DNA of 64,000 bases from KBS50 sp042434095 (GTDB lineage Bacteria; Actinomycetota; Actinomycetes; Mycobacteriales; Micromonosporaceae): contig NZ_JBHLUE010000005.1 of NCBI RefSeq assembly GCF_042434095.1, forward strand, positions 1 to 64,000, given 5' to 3'. Below, piece by piece: positions 8,684-17,781 of this stretch. The notes beneath the pieces were generated by a model. That model made no database searches. It saw only the letters and a list, made by a program, of their open reading frames with translations, and was not told the origin of the DNA. Positions within the stretch are counted from its first letter, which is position 1, and every line of letters starts with the position of its first letter. A program made the position numbers and the translations under genes.

Positions 8684-10278
8684 ACAAGATCAAGAACAGG
8701 GCTACCGGATCGAACGCCCGCCCGGAGGGTCGCAGGCTCAACCTGGTACCGCTCGACCAACGGCACGGCTCGGGCGGCAAGGTCATCGGTATCACCAACG
8801 CCGGGCCGCCGATGCGGGTCGGGATCTCCCTGACCGACTGCCGGTACCACGTCCACGCGCTCGGACCGACCGGCACGGGCAAGACGACCCTGCTGATGCG
8901 GATGGTCCTGGACGACGTGGAGGCCGGGCGCGGCGTCGCGGCGTTCGACCCGGCCAAGGGCGACCTGATCCGTGACCTGCTGGCCCGGCTACCGAAGAAC
9001 TGTGGTGACCGCCTGGTGCTCATCGACCCGGACGAGCGGGCCGCGCCGCCGGCGATCAACCTGCTCGACCCGAGCGTGCACGGCGGCACCGCGCACGACG
9101 TGGCCGCGAACCTCACGGCGGTGATGGCGAAGGTGTGGTCGCGGTGGTGGGGCCACCGCACCGCCGACATCTGCTACCACGGCCTGCTCACCCTTGCCCA
9201 CCTCGACGGCGCCACCCTGGCCCAGCTGCCGCGGTTGCTGTCGGACTCCGGCTGGAGGGCCGCCCGGGTCAACGCCGTTGCCAGCCGGTTGAACGCGTGG
9301 GAGGGCAACACCCTCGGCGAGTTCTGGGAAGGGTTCAACGAGCTGCCCGCCGCGCAGCGTTCCGGCCTCGTGGCCCCGCTGCTGTCCCGGCTGCGCCTCG
9401 TGCTGGCGCACCCCATGGCGAACAGCCTGTTCGGGGCGCCGGCCACCACGTTCTCCTTCGCCGACGTCCTCGACGGCGGCATCATGCTTGCCCGGCTGCC
9501 CAAGGGCATCCTCGGCGAGGACGGCACCCGCCTGGTCGGCTCCCTGCTCATCGCGGGCCTGTGGCAGGCCACGACCGCCCGCGCCCGCATCCCCGAAGAC
9601 GACCGTCCCGACGCGATGATCGTGCTGGACGAGTGCCATAACTTCCTGCATCTGCCCATCGGGATCGACGACGCGCTCGCCGAGGCCCGCGGCTTGCACA
9701 CCTCGTTCGTCCTGGCCCACCAGTACCTCGGCCAACTATCCGGGGACATGGTGGAGGCGATCGACGCCAACGCGCGGAACAAGGTGTACTTCGCCCTCGC
9801 CCCTCGCGACGCCATCGACCAGGCCCGGCACCTGCGCCCATACCTCGATGACGGGGACCTGATCCGGCTCGGCGGCTACGAAGTCGTCCTGCGGCCGGTC
9901 GCGGGCGGGCGGATCGTGCCACCGGTCACCGCCGACACCGAGCCCCCACCCCCGCCCGTCAAGGGGCGTGCCGGCGAGCTGCGGCGGGCGGCCCGCGACC
10001 ACACCGGCCTTGCCGCCAAGGAACGTCGCCGGCTGCTCGGGGAGACCGCGACCGCCGCCGTGCCGGCCGAGGGGCCGACGTCGGTCGAGGGCGCAATGGT
10101 GGAACTGGTGGGTCGCAACACCTTCGCCCGACACCCCGAGTGGTCTAACGAGACCTCTAACGACTGGTCCAACGAGGAACGCAACGACCACGAACAGCCG
10201 GGTGAACACGCCCCCGTGAACACGCCGTACGCGCACGCGGACGGGGCTGAGGAGGACCCGTGGACCGGAACCGACTGA
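8680..10278 (+). CDS. VirD4/TraG-type coupling ATPase
   Basis: A type IV coupling protein that would feed DNA to the transfer channel. Walker A GPTGTGKTT (residues 62-70) and Walker B MIVLDECHNF (acidic pair 317-318) are clear. The first ATG, at 8812, comes only 17 codons before Walker A. The frame upstream of it is open and looks coding (RRLNLVPLDQRHGSGGKV), with no ATG, GTG or TTG. The CTG at 8680 overlaps the preceding stop as CTGA, like the ATGA/GTGA overlaps before it, so I take it as the probable start. There is no transmembrane segment; the preceding gene may provide it. Confidence 0.85.
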   Translation: MNKIKNRATGSNARPEGRRLNLVPLDQRHGSGGKVIGITNAGPPMRVGISLTDCRYHVHALGPTGTGKTTLLMRMVLDDVEAGRGVAAFDPAKGDLIRDLLARLPKNCGDRLVLIDPDERAAPPAINLLDPSVHGGTAHDVAANLTAVMAKVWSRWWGHRTADICYHGLLTLAHLDGATLAQLPRLLSDSGWRAARVNAVASRLNAWEGNTLGEFWEGFNELPAAQRSGLVAPLLSRLRLVLAHPMANSLFGAPATTFSFADVLDGGIMLARLPKGILGEDGTRLVGSLLIAGLWQATTARARIPEDDRPDAMIVLDECHNFLHLPIGIDDALAEARGLHTSFVLAHQYLGQLSGDMVEAIDANARNKVYFALAPRDAIDQARHLRPYLDDGDLIRLGGYEVVLRPVAGGRIVPPVTADTEPPPPPVKGRAGELRRAARDHTGLAAKERRRLLGETATAAVPAEGPTSVEGAMVELVGRNTFARHPEWSNETSNDWSNEERNDHEQPGEHAPVNTPYAHADGAEEDPWTGTD

Positions 10279-11159
10279 TAAGAGATATCCCTCCCACCAG
10301 CACACCAGCCAAGGGCAGCTGCCGCCTCACGGCGTCGGTCGTGGCTGCCGAACTCGGCCGGCTCACCCCCCGAGACCGGCTCCTGCTCGACCTGCTCGAC
10401 CAGCACCGGACCTTCACCACCGACCAGCTCGTCGACCTGGCCTTCGGATCCGTTGGCCGTGCCCGCAACCGGCTCAACACCCTCCACAGCCGAGACATCC
10501 TCGACCGGTTCCGGCACTACCAACGCCCCGGGTCGCAAGCGTGGCGGTGGACCCTCGGCCCGGTCGGCGCGGCCCTCCTGGCGGCCGGACGCGGTGAGGC
10601 GCTGCCCCGGCCGGCCGCTGTACGCGACGCCACCGCCCGCCTCGCCATGTCCCCGACACTGGCGCACCTCCTGGCCGTGAACGGGTTCTTCGTCGCGCTG
10701 ACCGCGTACGCGCGCACGCACCCCGGCGCGCGGCTGACGCGGTGGTGGAACGAGGCACGGTGCCGGGAGGCGTGCGGCAACCTGGTCCACCCGGACGGGC
10801 ACGGCGTGTGGTCCGACAACGGCCCGGCGGTGCCGTTCTGGGTCGAGGTCGACCTCGGCACCGAGTCGCTGGGCCGGGTGGTGGGCAAGCTGACCGGGTA
10901 CGCCGCACTACCGCCCCGGCGGGCGTACCCGGTGCTGTTCTGGCTACCCACCGCAGCCCGCGAGGCCAACCTGCACACCCACCTGCGGCGGACCGGGGTA
11001 CCGGACGGGGTAACCGTCGCCACCGCCGCCGCCGACCACACAGCCGCGTCCGGCGGCCCGGCCGGGCCGGTCTGGCGCGTCGTCGGGGGGCCCGACCGGG
11101 TGAGCCTGGCCGAGCTGCCCGCACCGGTCGAGGACGGTGACGCGCCGTGGGACGAGTAG
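10260..11159 (+). CDS. Replication-relaxation family protein
   Basis: A 299-residue protein matching the replication-relaxation (MobC-like) family of actinobacterial elements. It has an N-terminal winged helix (RLTPRDRLLLDLLDQHRTFT...ARNRLNTLHSR) and then an alpha/beta region with WVEVDLGTES. These proteins are thought to help process or nick plasmid DNA, but no classical relaxase motif (HUH histidines) is seen here. GTG 10260 has GAGGAGG upstream and lies inside the end of the coupling ATPase gene. Confidence 0.8.
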   Translation: MDRNRLIRDIPPTSTPAKGSCRLTASVVAAELGRLTPRDRLLLDLLDQHRTFTTDQLVDLAFGSVGRARNRLNTLHSRDILDRFRHYQRPGSQAWRWTLGPVGAALLAAGRGEALPRPAAVRDATARLAMSPTLAHLLAVNGFFVALTAYARTHPGARLTRWWNEARCREACGNLVHPDGHGVWSDNGPAVPFWVEVDLGTESLGRVVGKLTGYAALPPRRAYPVLFWLPTAAREANLHTHLRRTGVPDGVTVATAAADHTAASGGPAGPVWRVVGGPDRVSLAELPAPVEDGDAPWDE

Positions 11160-12187
11160 CGGCCTGGGTCACGCCCGGGGCCGCCGGGTTGCTGCTGTTG
11201 CTCACGGCCGCTACCGCCGGAGTCGTCTCCTCGGCGTCCGGCGGGGGTAGCTGCGTCGGCGCGGTCACCGTGCCCGGCGCCACCCCGGCGGGGTTGTCGG
11301 CTGAGCAGGCCCGTAACGCCGGGGTGATCGTGACCGTGGGTGAGCGGTTGCGGGTACCGGCGCGCGGTTGGGTGATCGCGATAGCCACCGCACTCCAAGA
11401 ATCCTCGCTGGTAAACCACGGCGACCTCGACCCGAACAACGATCATGACTCGTTGGGGCTGTTCCAGCAGCGACCGTCACAAGGATGGGGCACCCCGGAA
11501 CAGATCATGAACCCCGAATACGCCGCGGGGAAGTTGTACGAGCGTCTCCTCACCGTCCCCGGGTGGGAACGGCTGCCGCTCACCGAGGCCGCGCAGAAGG
11601 TGCAACGGTCGGCGTACCCGGACGCGTACGCCAAATACGAGCCCCGCGCGAGCGCCATCGTGACCGCGTACACCGGGGGAACGCTGCCAGGCTGCGACGG
11701 CGCGCCGGTCAGCGCCCCCGGCTGGACCCGGCCCGTGGCCGGCACGATCGGCGCCGGCTTCCGCACTGCCGACCGGCCCAGCCACGACGGGGTCGACATC
11801 ATGGCCACGAAAGGCAGCGTCATCCGTGCCGCGTCCGGCGGGGTGGTGGTACGCGTGCGGTGCAACATCGGGGGCAACTCGTGGGGACCCAGCGGCGGCC
11901 CGATGCCCTGCGACAGCGACGGCTACCTCGGCCTCGGCGGGTGCGGCTGGTACGCGGAGATCCGCCACGCGGGCGGCATCGTTTCGCGGTACTGCCACAT
12001 GGTGCGACAACCGATGGTGCGGGTAGGGCAGACGGTCATCGCTGGGCAGCCGATCGGACACGTCGGGAGTTCCGGAAACTCCTCCGGCCCACATTTGCAC
12101 TACGAGATCCACGAAGGCTATCCCGCTACCGAGAACAATGCGGTTGACCCGGTTCCATTCATGCGCCGAAAAGGCGTGGCCCTGTAA
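11147..12187 (+). CDS. Cell-wall hydrolase: transglycosylase-like plus M23 peptidase
   Basis: A 346-residue exported protein. The N-terminus is a signal or membrane anchor. Residues about 60-170 resemble a lysozyme-like/VirB1 domain (IATALQESSL, SLGLFQQRPSQGWG). Residues about 190-340 are an M23 (LytM) metallopeptidase with zinc ligands in SHDGVD (H213, D217) and PHLHYE (H316, H318). It would open peptidoglycan locally for the secretion channel. GTG 11147 overlaps the previous gene, and it is the last gene of the transfer operon. Confidence 0.88.
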   Translation: MGRVAAWVTPGAAGLLLLLTAATAGVVSSASGGGSCVGAVTVPGATPAGLSAEQARNAGVIVTVGERLRVPARGWVIAIATALQESSLVNHGDLDPNNDHDSLGLFQQRPSQGWGTPEQIMNPEYAAGKLYERLLTVPGWERLPLTEAAQKVQRSAYPDAYAKYEPRASAIVTAYTGGTLPGCDGAPVSAPGWTRPVAGTIGAGFRTADRPSHDGVDIMATKGSVIRAASGGVVVRVRCNIGGNSWGPSGGPMPCDSDGYLGLGGCGWYAEIRHAGGIVSRYCHMVRQPMVRVGQTVIAGQPIGHVGSSGNSSGPHLHYEIHEGYPATENNAVDPVPFMRRKGVAL

Positions 12188-12619
12188 ATTCATGAAGTGG
12201 TTTTTTTACACATTCCGAGGAGATCCGCATCGGTTGCGGTGAGCGCCGCGCGTCCGGTCCGTTCGGGGCACGCCGCGTAGTCGTTTCGGCCCGGAAATCG
12301 CGAGCCCGTAAGACGGTGTGAGCGGCCGCCGCACTGTCGACCCATGCAGCACCACGGAGCGGCGCGGAACGGGTAGCAGCGTCGGGCATGGGGCCATCAA
12401 ATGGCGTTTCAGGCGACGGTAGCGGTTCCTGAAATCGAGAACGGAAGCGGCGTGGCGTGGTCCCCGTAAAGAGTCTTGCGCAACAGGGTTGACAGTCGGC
12501 GCGTGCAGAGGGTCCATGGACGTGGGCAACAAAAACCGCCCCGGCGGAACCGCAAACAATGCGCATCACGCGTATGCGGAATCGCCATTCGTCAACCCCT
12601 TATGTGGAGGTGTATTGCC
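12188..12619. other. Gene-free stretch after the transfer operon
   Basis: No supported gene. It begins with an AT-rich run (TTTTTTT near 12200) in an otherwise GC-rich window. A small inverted repeat (CCGCA / TGCGG) lies near 12226-12240. The end carries the ribosome site GGAGGTG for the next gene. It could hold the promoter of the following gene set, or a transfer origin; neither is shown by the sequence. Confidence 0.4.
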
Positions 12620-13780
12620 ATGACCGCAAACATCGTTCTCACCCCCGGCACCGACGAGGCCCGGTCCGCCGTCGCCGAGGCGCTGCGCGATTACCCCGGC
12701 GTGACCGCCCGGAAGCTGGCCGGACAGGCGAACCTGCCGCTACCGGTCGTCACCGAGGCGCTCACCGCCATGGAGGCCGCCGGGACCGCCACCCGCACCC
12801 CCGACCCGGCCAAGGGCAACCGCAAGAGCGCCGACACCTGGCAGACCACCACCGACCCGACCGCCACCATCGACCCGGCAGCCGAGGACGACCCCGCCAC
12901 CGACACGACGCCGGACGCGAGCGACGAGCCCCCCGTTGACGAGCCCACCGCCGACGAGCGGGCGGCCGAGGACGCCCCGGCGACAGACGCGGCCAGCGAC
13001 GAGGCCGGCGCGGACACGACATCGGACACGGCCGACGAGGCACCCCTGCCCGAGGCCCCGGTATCCGATGCGCCCGTGTCCGGGGCACCGGTCGGCCCGC
13101 GTCAGCCCGACCTGAAGGTTTTGATCATGGCGGGGGTGTTGGGTGGGCACCCGGACGGGATCACGGCCGATGCGGCGATCGGGGAGAGCGGCCTGTCGGT
13201 GGCGATGGGAGACACGATCCTCGCCGCGATGGAGGTTGCCGGTGCCGCCCGCCGCCTGCCCGTCACCGAGGACGGTGACGAGCTGTGGGTGATCGGCGAC
13301 GGTGACCTCGCCACGGTGGACCCGGCCAACGCGCCGACGCACTCCACGTGCCCGACGTGCGGTCACACCCGCAAGATCCGCCGACCCTCGGCCCGCCGCA
13401 CCACCGGCGTCGGACGCACCACGGGTGAGATTAACAGCGACGGGTCGGCCAAGCTGGGCAAGAACGAGTTGCGCAACCGGGTGGAGGCGTTCATGCGTGA
13501 CCTCGGCCCCGACCACGACGTCACCCCCGGCACGGTCGCCCGTGAGATCGGCGGACGGAGCCCCGGGGCGGTCCGCAACGGCATGGACAAGCTGACCGGG
13601 CTCGGGGTGCTGATCCTGACCCGTGAGGCCCCGGAAACCTACGCCCTCGCGGACAACCCGCCCGCCCCGACCGCCGAGGTCCGCGCATTCATGGCCCCGC
13701 CCAAGGACACCACCGCCCGTGACCAGGCCGATGACGAGCCGGTCACCGACGAGGCCACCGCCGCGCCGGTAGCGGCCTGA
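12620..13780 (+). CDS. Two-winged-helix element protein with acidic linker
   Basis: A 386-residue protein of unknown function. ATG 12620 follows GTGGAGGTG. The first ~60 residues read as a winged helix (DYPGVTARKLAGQANLPLPV). A very acidic Asp/Glu/Ala/Thr-rich linker (about 75-150) follows, then a second winged helix (LKVLIMAGVLGGHPDG), a CPTCGH zinc-knuckle and a third helix-turn-helix-like block (VTPGTVAREIGGRSPGAVRN). It is probably a DNA-binding regulator of the element. A perfect 13-bp hairpin follows the stop. Confidence 0.65.
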   Translation: MTANIVLTPGTDEARSAVAEALRDYPGVTARKLAGQANLPLPVVTEALTAMEAAGTATRTPDPAKGNRKSADTWQTTTDPTATIDPAAEDDPATDTTPDASDEPPVDEPTADERAAEDAPATDAASDEAGADTTSDTADEAPLPEAPVSDAPVSGAPVGPRQPDLKVLIMAGVLGGHPDGITADAAIGESGLSVAMGDTILAAMEVAGAARRLPVTEDGDELWVIGDGDLATVDPANAPTHSTCPTCGHTRKIRRPSARRTTGVGRTTGEINSDGSAKLGKNELRNRVEAFMRDLGPDHDVTPGTVAREIGGRSPGAVRNGMDKLTGLGVLILTREAPETYALADNPPAPTAEVRAFMAPPKDTTARDQADDEPVTDEATAAPVAA

Positions 13781-13791
13781 TCTACCGCCCC

Positions 13792-13822
13792 GCCGGGGCC
13801 GGGCACCACGCCCGGCCCCGGC
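13792..13822 (+). terminator. Strong hairpin after the winged-helix gene
   Basis: GCCGGGGCCGGGC (13792-13804) pairs perfectly over 13 bases with 13810-13822 around a 5-base loop. There is no T-tract. It starts 11 bases after the stop of the upstream gene and could end or attenuate transcription or protect the mRNA end. Confidence 0.55.
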
Positions 13823-13863
13823 ACCCGCGCGCCCACCCACAAGCGCCACGGAAGGAACGAACC

Positions 13864-14316
13864 ATGACCACACACGACCATGAGCGCCACGCCCACGGCC
13901 CGACGGTCGCGCCTGGGTCGCTGCGATGCCCCGAATGCGGCGAACCGGCCCGGCCCGTGCCGCCGCGCCGCTGGCCCCTCGACGGGTTCGCCTCACTCCC
14001 GGCCGCATCCCACCACCACGGCACCCCGCTATGCCCGGTGCCCGGCCCGAAGGGCTCACAACCGGCCGAACCGATCGGCGCACCGGCGCGGCTGACCATG
14101 TGGCAGGCCGTCCGGCAGTCGTGGCTCATCCACCCTGACTGGACGGTCGCCGATCACCTCGCATGGCTCGATGACGAGGCGTACGACACCGGCGCCCTGA
14201 TCGGCGACCCGGCCGAGGTGGTCGGCCGGTGGCTGGCCGAACATCGCCGTACCGCCCCGGTGGCCTCGCCCGCCGACGGCCCCGCGTCTACGTGGTCGCC
14301 GGGGGCGACATGGTGA
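13864..14316 (+). CDS. Hypothetical element protein with zinc ribbon
   Basis: A 150-residue protein of unknown function. It has a CPECG half-knuckle near the N-terminus and a second Cys-Pro further on (LCPVPG), so a zinc-ribbon fold is possible. The start is ATG 13864 with AAGGAAC upstream. The stop overlaps the next start (ATGGTGA), so the two are coupled. Confidence 0.55.
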   Translation: MTTHDHERHAHGPTVAPGSLRCPECGEPARPVPPRRWPLDGFASLPAASHHHGTPLCPVPGPKGSQPAEPIGAPARLTMWQAVRQSWLIHPDWTVADHLAWLDDEAYDTGALIGDPAEVVGRWLAEHRRTAPVASPADGPASTWSPGATW

Positions 14317-14696
14317 CCGTGTTCGACTCCGCGCAAACGGCTCGCATCATGGCCGTGACGATGACCGGCGCGAACCTCGAAGCGGTGACCCGGTGGATGA
14401 CCGAGGCGCGATGGGAACAGGCACACGCCGTGCTGCGGTCACAGCCACCGCACCCCACCGTGACCGATGCCCGGCCCACCCGCGCGGCCGGCGCCCCCGT
14501 GACCGGCCCCTCCATCCCGCCCGGACCGCTGGGCGACAAACCCGACCGGTACCTGTTCGACATCACCCGCATCTACCGGACCCGGTTCACCCCCGAACAC
14601 GCGTTCACCGTGTACCGACCGGCCCCGTTCAAAACCGTCCGCGGCTATGTGTACGGGCCGGACGGGCGGCTACGCCCGGCCACCGACACCCGGTAG
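14310..14696 (+). CDS. Hypothetical element protein
   Basis: A 128-residue protein of unknown function. ATG 14310 is chosen because it overlaps the previous stop; upstream in-frame codons would lengthen the overlap. The C-terminal half (DRYLFDITRIYRTRFTPEHA, GYVYGPDGRL) looks like a compact alpha/beta domain. No motif recognised. Confidence 0.5.
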   Translation: MVTVFDSAQTARIMAVTMTGANLEAVTRWMTEARWEQAHAVLRSQPPHPTVTDARPTRAAGAPVTGPSIPPGPLGDKPDRYLFDITRIYRTRFTPEHAFTVYRPAPFKTVRGYVYGPDGRLRPATDTR

Positions 14697-14781
14697 GCCA
14701 CCCCCAGCGGCGGGGCGTCAGATTCGCCGCAGAAACCTCGATCGACTCCAACCGATCGCCTTGATCCGTCGGTAGAGGTAG

Positions 14782-14833
14782 TAAACATTGTTTATGACGG
14801 CGGGGCCCGGGGGTTGCAACCCCCGGCCCGCCG
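14782..14833. promoter_or_regulatory. Palindromes upstream of the DUF932 gene
   Basis: TAAACA-T-TGTTTA is a perfect AT-rich palindrome at 14782-14794. It is followed at once by a GC-rich hairpin (14798-14833) whose core GGGGGTTGCAACCCCC (14809-14824) is a perfect 16-base palindrome. The pair lies 34 bases before the GTG of the DUF932 gene. An operator followed by a terminator-like or leader structure is plausible. Confidence 0.5.
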
Positions 14834-14866
14834 CCCGCCAAAACACAATCTGGAAGGGGTGCCACC

Positions 14867-15853
14867 GTGGCACACGCACTGGAAACCCTCGCGAACGGCC
14901 AGACAGCCTTCGCCTCCGCCCGACTGTCCGCCTGGCACCAACTCGGCACTGTCACCGAGGCGTGCATGACCGCCGAGGAGGTCATGAGCAAGGCGTGGCT
15001 CGGCGGCTGGGAGGTCCGCAAGATCGCCCTCCAGGGCATCGAGGTCACCGAGCGCGGGGTGACGAAGGTCGACTGCCCCGACAAGTACATGACCGTGCGC
15101 ACCAACCCGGCCACCGGGGAGACCGAGTACCTCGGGGTGGTCGGCGAGGACTACAGCGTGGTCCAGAACGAGCAGGTCGCCGAGACGCTCAACCTCCTGG
15201 TCGACCAGTCCGGCGCGCACTTCGAGACCGCCGGCTCGATGCGCAAGGGTCGGTCGGTCTTCGTGACCATGAAGCTGCCCACGGCCATGCAGATCGCCGG
15301 GGTGGACGACCTGGATCTCTATCTCGCGGCCACCACCTCCCACGACGGCACGGCCTCATTGCGTCTCGACGCGACCCCGGTGCGGATCGTGTGCGCGAAC
15401 ACGCAGGCCCTCGCCTACCGGCGGTCGGTCAGTTCCTACACGTTCCGACACACCTCGAACGTCAGCAGCAAGATCGCCGAGGCACGGCAGGCCCTCGGCC
15501 TGATGTGGAAGGCATTCGCCGACTTCGAGACCGAAGCCGAAAAGATGATCAACGAGTCGCTGGCCATGGGCGAGTTCGAGAAGATCGTCGCGCAGGTGTG
15601 GCCCCTCGCCGACGACGCCTCCGACACCGCGAAGAACAACGCGAAACAGCGCACCGCAACGCTGCGGTACTTGATCCGCGACGCCGACACGCAGAAGGCG
15701 ATCAAGGGCACCCGGTGGGCCGGATACCAAGCCATCACCGAGTACGTCGACCACTTCGCTCCCGCCAAATCCGACCTCGTTCGGGCGACGCGGGCGCTGA
15801 CCGGTGCCGGTGCGGACCTGAAGGCCCGCGCGTTCGAGTTGCTGGCGGTCTGA
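14867..15853 (+). CDS. DUF932 / phage-plasmid-like protein
   Basis: A 328-residue protein of the DUF932 (TIGR03299) family found on actinobacterial plasmids and phages. Family hallmarks are visible: the N-terminal WHQLG, EYLGVVGEDYSVVQN, VRIVCANTQALA and the C-terminal GTRWAGYQAITEYVDHF. The biochemical role is not established. GTG 14867 follows GGAAGGGG. It marks the neighbourhood as mobile-element DNA. Confidence 0.85.
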   Translation: MAHALETLANGQTAFASARLSAWHQLGTVTEACMTAEEVMSKAWLGGWEVRKIALQGIEVTERGVTKVDCPDKYMTVRTNPATGETEYLGVVGEDYSVVQNEQVAETLNLLVDQSGAHFETAGSMRKGRSVFVTMKLPTAMQIAGVDDLDLYLAATTSHDGTASLRLDATPVRIVCANTQALAYRRSVSSYTFRHTSNVSSKIAEARQALGLMWKAFADFETEAEKMINESLAMGEFEKIVAQVWPLADDASDTAKNNAKQRTATLRYLIRDADTQKAIKGTRWAGYQAITEYVDHFAPAKSDLVRATRALTGAGADLKARAFELLAV

Positions 15854-15854
15854 G

Positions 15855-16502
15855 GTGGGCCGGCATTGGGGCCGGCGCGGGAACACCCCGCCCGGCCCCG
15901 GTACCGGCGCGCACCCCGCCACCGGTACCGCACCCGTCCCCACCGAGCCCCCTGCCACGGCCCCGCCGACCCGGGAGGCTGCCGCAACGGCCCTGCACCC
16001 CCCGGTGCCGACGGCCACCTCGATGATCGAGCTGGCCAACCGGGTGTGCTCTCACTTCGCGGCGGCCCAGGTCGCTCACGCGATGGCCGAACACTCGGCC
16101 AGCGAGGCCGAACACGCCGCACTGACCGCCCGCGCGCAGCAGTGGGAAGCCCTCGTCAACGAGCAGTGGACCGCACTCTGCTCGGCGATCTGGACCACGG
16201 CGCCCGAAGGCGCGCAGGTCGAGCGGTTCCTGCCGGTCCGGCCGCTAACCAACGGTCACGTCGAGCTGCACGTCCACGACACCCAGGCCCACCGTCTCGT
16301 CGTCCTGCTCACCGGCGCGCAGGCCCTCGCCGTGGGCGCGCACCTGACCGCGTCCGGTGCCGTGAGCCTCGACCGCATCGGCCAGAAGCTCGACTCCGGC
16401 CTGCCCCACGTGAAGGCCGCCCCACCGTTCCCCACCAGCGGGGCCGCCCGCCCAGGGACCACCCCGGGCGATGCCGCCGGGCCACCACCCGGCCGACCTT
16501 GA
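15855..16502 (+). CDS. Hypothetical element protein
   Basis: A 215-residue protein. The first 55 residues are Pro/Thr-rich and disordered-looking. Residues 58-170 form a helical then beta-rich domain (VCSHFAAAQVAHAMAEHS, LVVLLTGAQALAVGAHL). The last 30 residues are again Pro/Gly-rich. GTG 15855 begins directly after the DUF932 stop, so the gene is probably co-transcribed. Function unknown. Confidence 0.55.
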   Translation: MGRHWGRRGNTPPGPGTGAHPATGTAPVPTEPPATAPPTREAAATALHPPVPTATSMIELANRVCSHFAAAQVAHAMAEHSASEAEHAALTARAQQWEALVNEQWTALCSAIWTTAPEGAQVERFLPVRPLTNGHVELHVHDTQAHRLVVLLTGAQALAVGAHLTASGAVSLDRIGQKLDSGLPHVKAAPPFPTSGAARPGTTPGDAAGPPPGRP

Positions 16503-16523
16503 CCCCCGTGACGTAGGCCGCGC

Positions 16524-16549
16524 GGCCCCGGTCCAAACCCCGGGGCCGT
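16524..16549 (+). terminator. GC-rich hairpin
   Basis: CGGCCCCGG (16524-16532) pairs perfectly with CCGGGGCCG (16541-16549) around an 8-base loop, 22 bases after the preceding stop. A second, smaller stem-loop follows (GGCCCGC / GCGGGCC region). No T-tract, so termination is inferred. Confidence 0.5.
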
Positions 16550-16618
16550 CCGGCCCCGCTTTCGCGGGCCACCGACCCGCGGCGAGTTCGACCACCCCAT
16601 CCGCTGAACGGAGTTGTG

Positions 16619-17035
16619 ATGTACCGATCCTTGGAGTACGGCGACACCGCCCGAGTGACCGAGCCGACCGACGCCATCGAGTACCGCCTTGGCACCGTCA
16701 CCGACGTCCGCTATTCCACCCCGCACACCACCTACGCTTGCCGCTACACCCTCCGCTTCCCCAACGGCACCGAGCGCACCTACCCGGCCGCGGACATCAG
16801 GCGAGCCACCCGGGACGACGACCGCGCCGCCCTGCAGGCCGCGCTCACCACGGCGGCCGAGGCGGTGCGCGACGCCTGCCGCATCGCCCACGACTACGAC
16901 GACGACCTCAGCAGCGGAACCGCGAGCCTGCTGCGGCGGCTGGTCGACCTCGCCCGCCTGCGCCTCGGACTGACCCTCGACCGCGCCGACCCCGCTCGAC
17001 CGCTGATTTGCGACCAGGACGAAGGCGACCAGTAA
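16619..17035 (+). CDS. Hypothetical element protein
   Basis: A 138-residue protein of unknown function. The first half is beta-rich (SLEYGDTARVTE, YRLGTVTDVRY, CRYTLRFPNGTERTY) and could be a small SH3-like barrel. The second half is helical. ATG 16619 follows CGGAG; a GTG one codon earlier is possible. Its TAA overlaps the next ATG (TAATG). Confidence 0.6.
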   Translation: MYRSLEYGDTARVTEPTDAIEYRLGTVTDVRYSTPHTTYACRYTLRFPNGTERTYPAADIRRATRDDDRAALQAALTTAAEAVRDACRIAHDYDDDLSSGTASLLRRLVDLARLRLGLTLDRADPARPLICDQDEGDQ

Positions 17036-17781
17036 TGTCACACCTCCCGTACCCCGAGGAATCCGAGCGTCCTCCCGAAGTCGGAGCAATCGACGCGAGC
17101 AGCGCGCGGATCCCGGAGTCGCTCTACTGCCGCCGCTGCCGTCGAGCGCTCAACGTCCGCTTCAACAACCAGGGCATGATCCTTGAGTACCTGCACGCGG
17201 CCGAGCAGCGCGGCCAGCGCAGCGACCACCGTCCCGAACCCGCACCCATCACCGAGATTCCCGACCCGATCGTCGAGTGCGACTTCTGTACCGCACCCGA
17301 GGCCGCCTGGATCTACCGGTGCGCCAACCAGGTCACCGACGCCCGGCGGATCACTGCCCAGGTGGTCGCCGTGGGCGACTACCAGTCTCGGCACCACGCG
17401 GCGCGGGTACGCCGCACCGACACCGAGCACGCCTTCACCCAGGCATGGGGAGAAGCCTGGTCGGCGTGCGAGGGATGCGCTCGATGCATCGAGGACCGTG
17501 ACCTGTATGGGCTGATCGGCCGGGTGATCGAGTCCCTCCCCGCGAAGCTCACCCGAGGCAGACACCTGACCCGGACCCGGGGCCAGCTCCACGAGCGTTA
17601 CTCCGACGTGTTCGACACCCTCGCCCCCAGCCGAGGTCGCATCGCCCCCGGCCACCCGCTCGGCATTTGGACCCACCCGCCGGGGCGGCGCCATGACGGG
17701 CAACACGAGGCGGCACAACTGGCCCGTCTTCACTCACGCGAAGGCCCGCCGCCGGATGGATCCGGTGTGTGGCGCAGATGA
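17035..17781 (+). CDS. Hypothetical Cys-rich zinc-binding protein
   Basis: A 248-residue protein with paired cysteines (YCRRCRRAL, CDFCTAPEA, CEGCARC), suggesting two zinc-binding sites. ATG 17035 is chosen because it overlaps the preceding stop; the frame extends much further upstream but runs across the previous genes. Its 3' end overlaps the next gene by about 90 bases. Function unknown. Confidence 0.6.
   Translation: MSHLPYPEESERPPEVGAIDASSARIPESLYCRRCRRALNVRFNNQGMILEYLHAAEQRGQRSDHRPEPAPITEIPDPIVECDFCTAPEAAWIYRCANQVTDARRITAQVVAVGDYQSRHHAARVRRTDTEHAFTQAWGEAWSACEGCARCIEDRDLYGLIGRVIESLPAKLTRGRHLTRTRGQLHERYSDVFDTLAPSRGRIAPGHPLGIWTHPPGRRHDGQHEAAQLARLHSREGPPPDGSGVWRR

Noticed and set aside
8681..8692. 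Another copy of TGAACAAGATC
   Set aside because: Single copy within coding sequence at the start of the coupling ATPase, probably chance.
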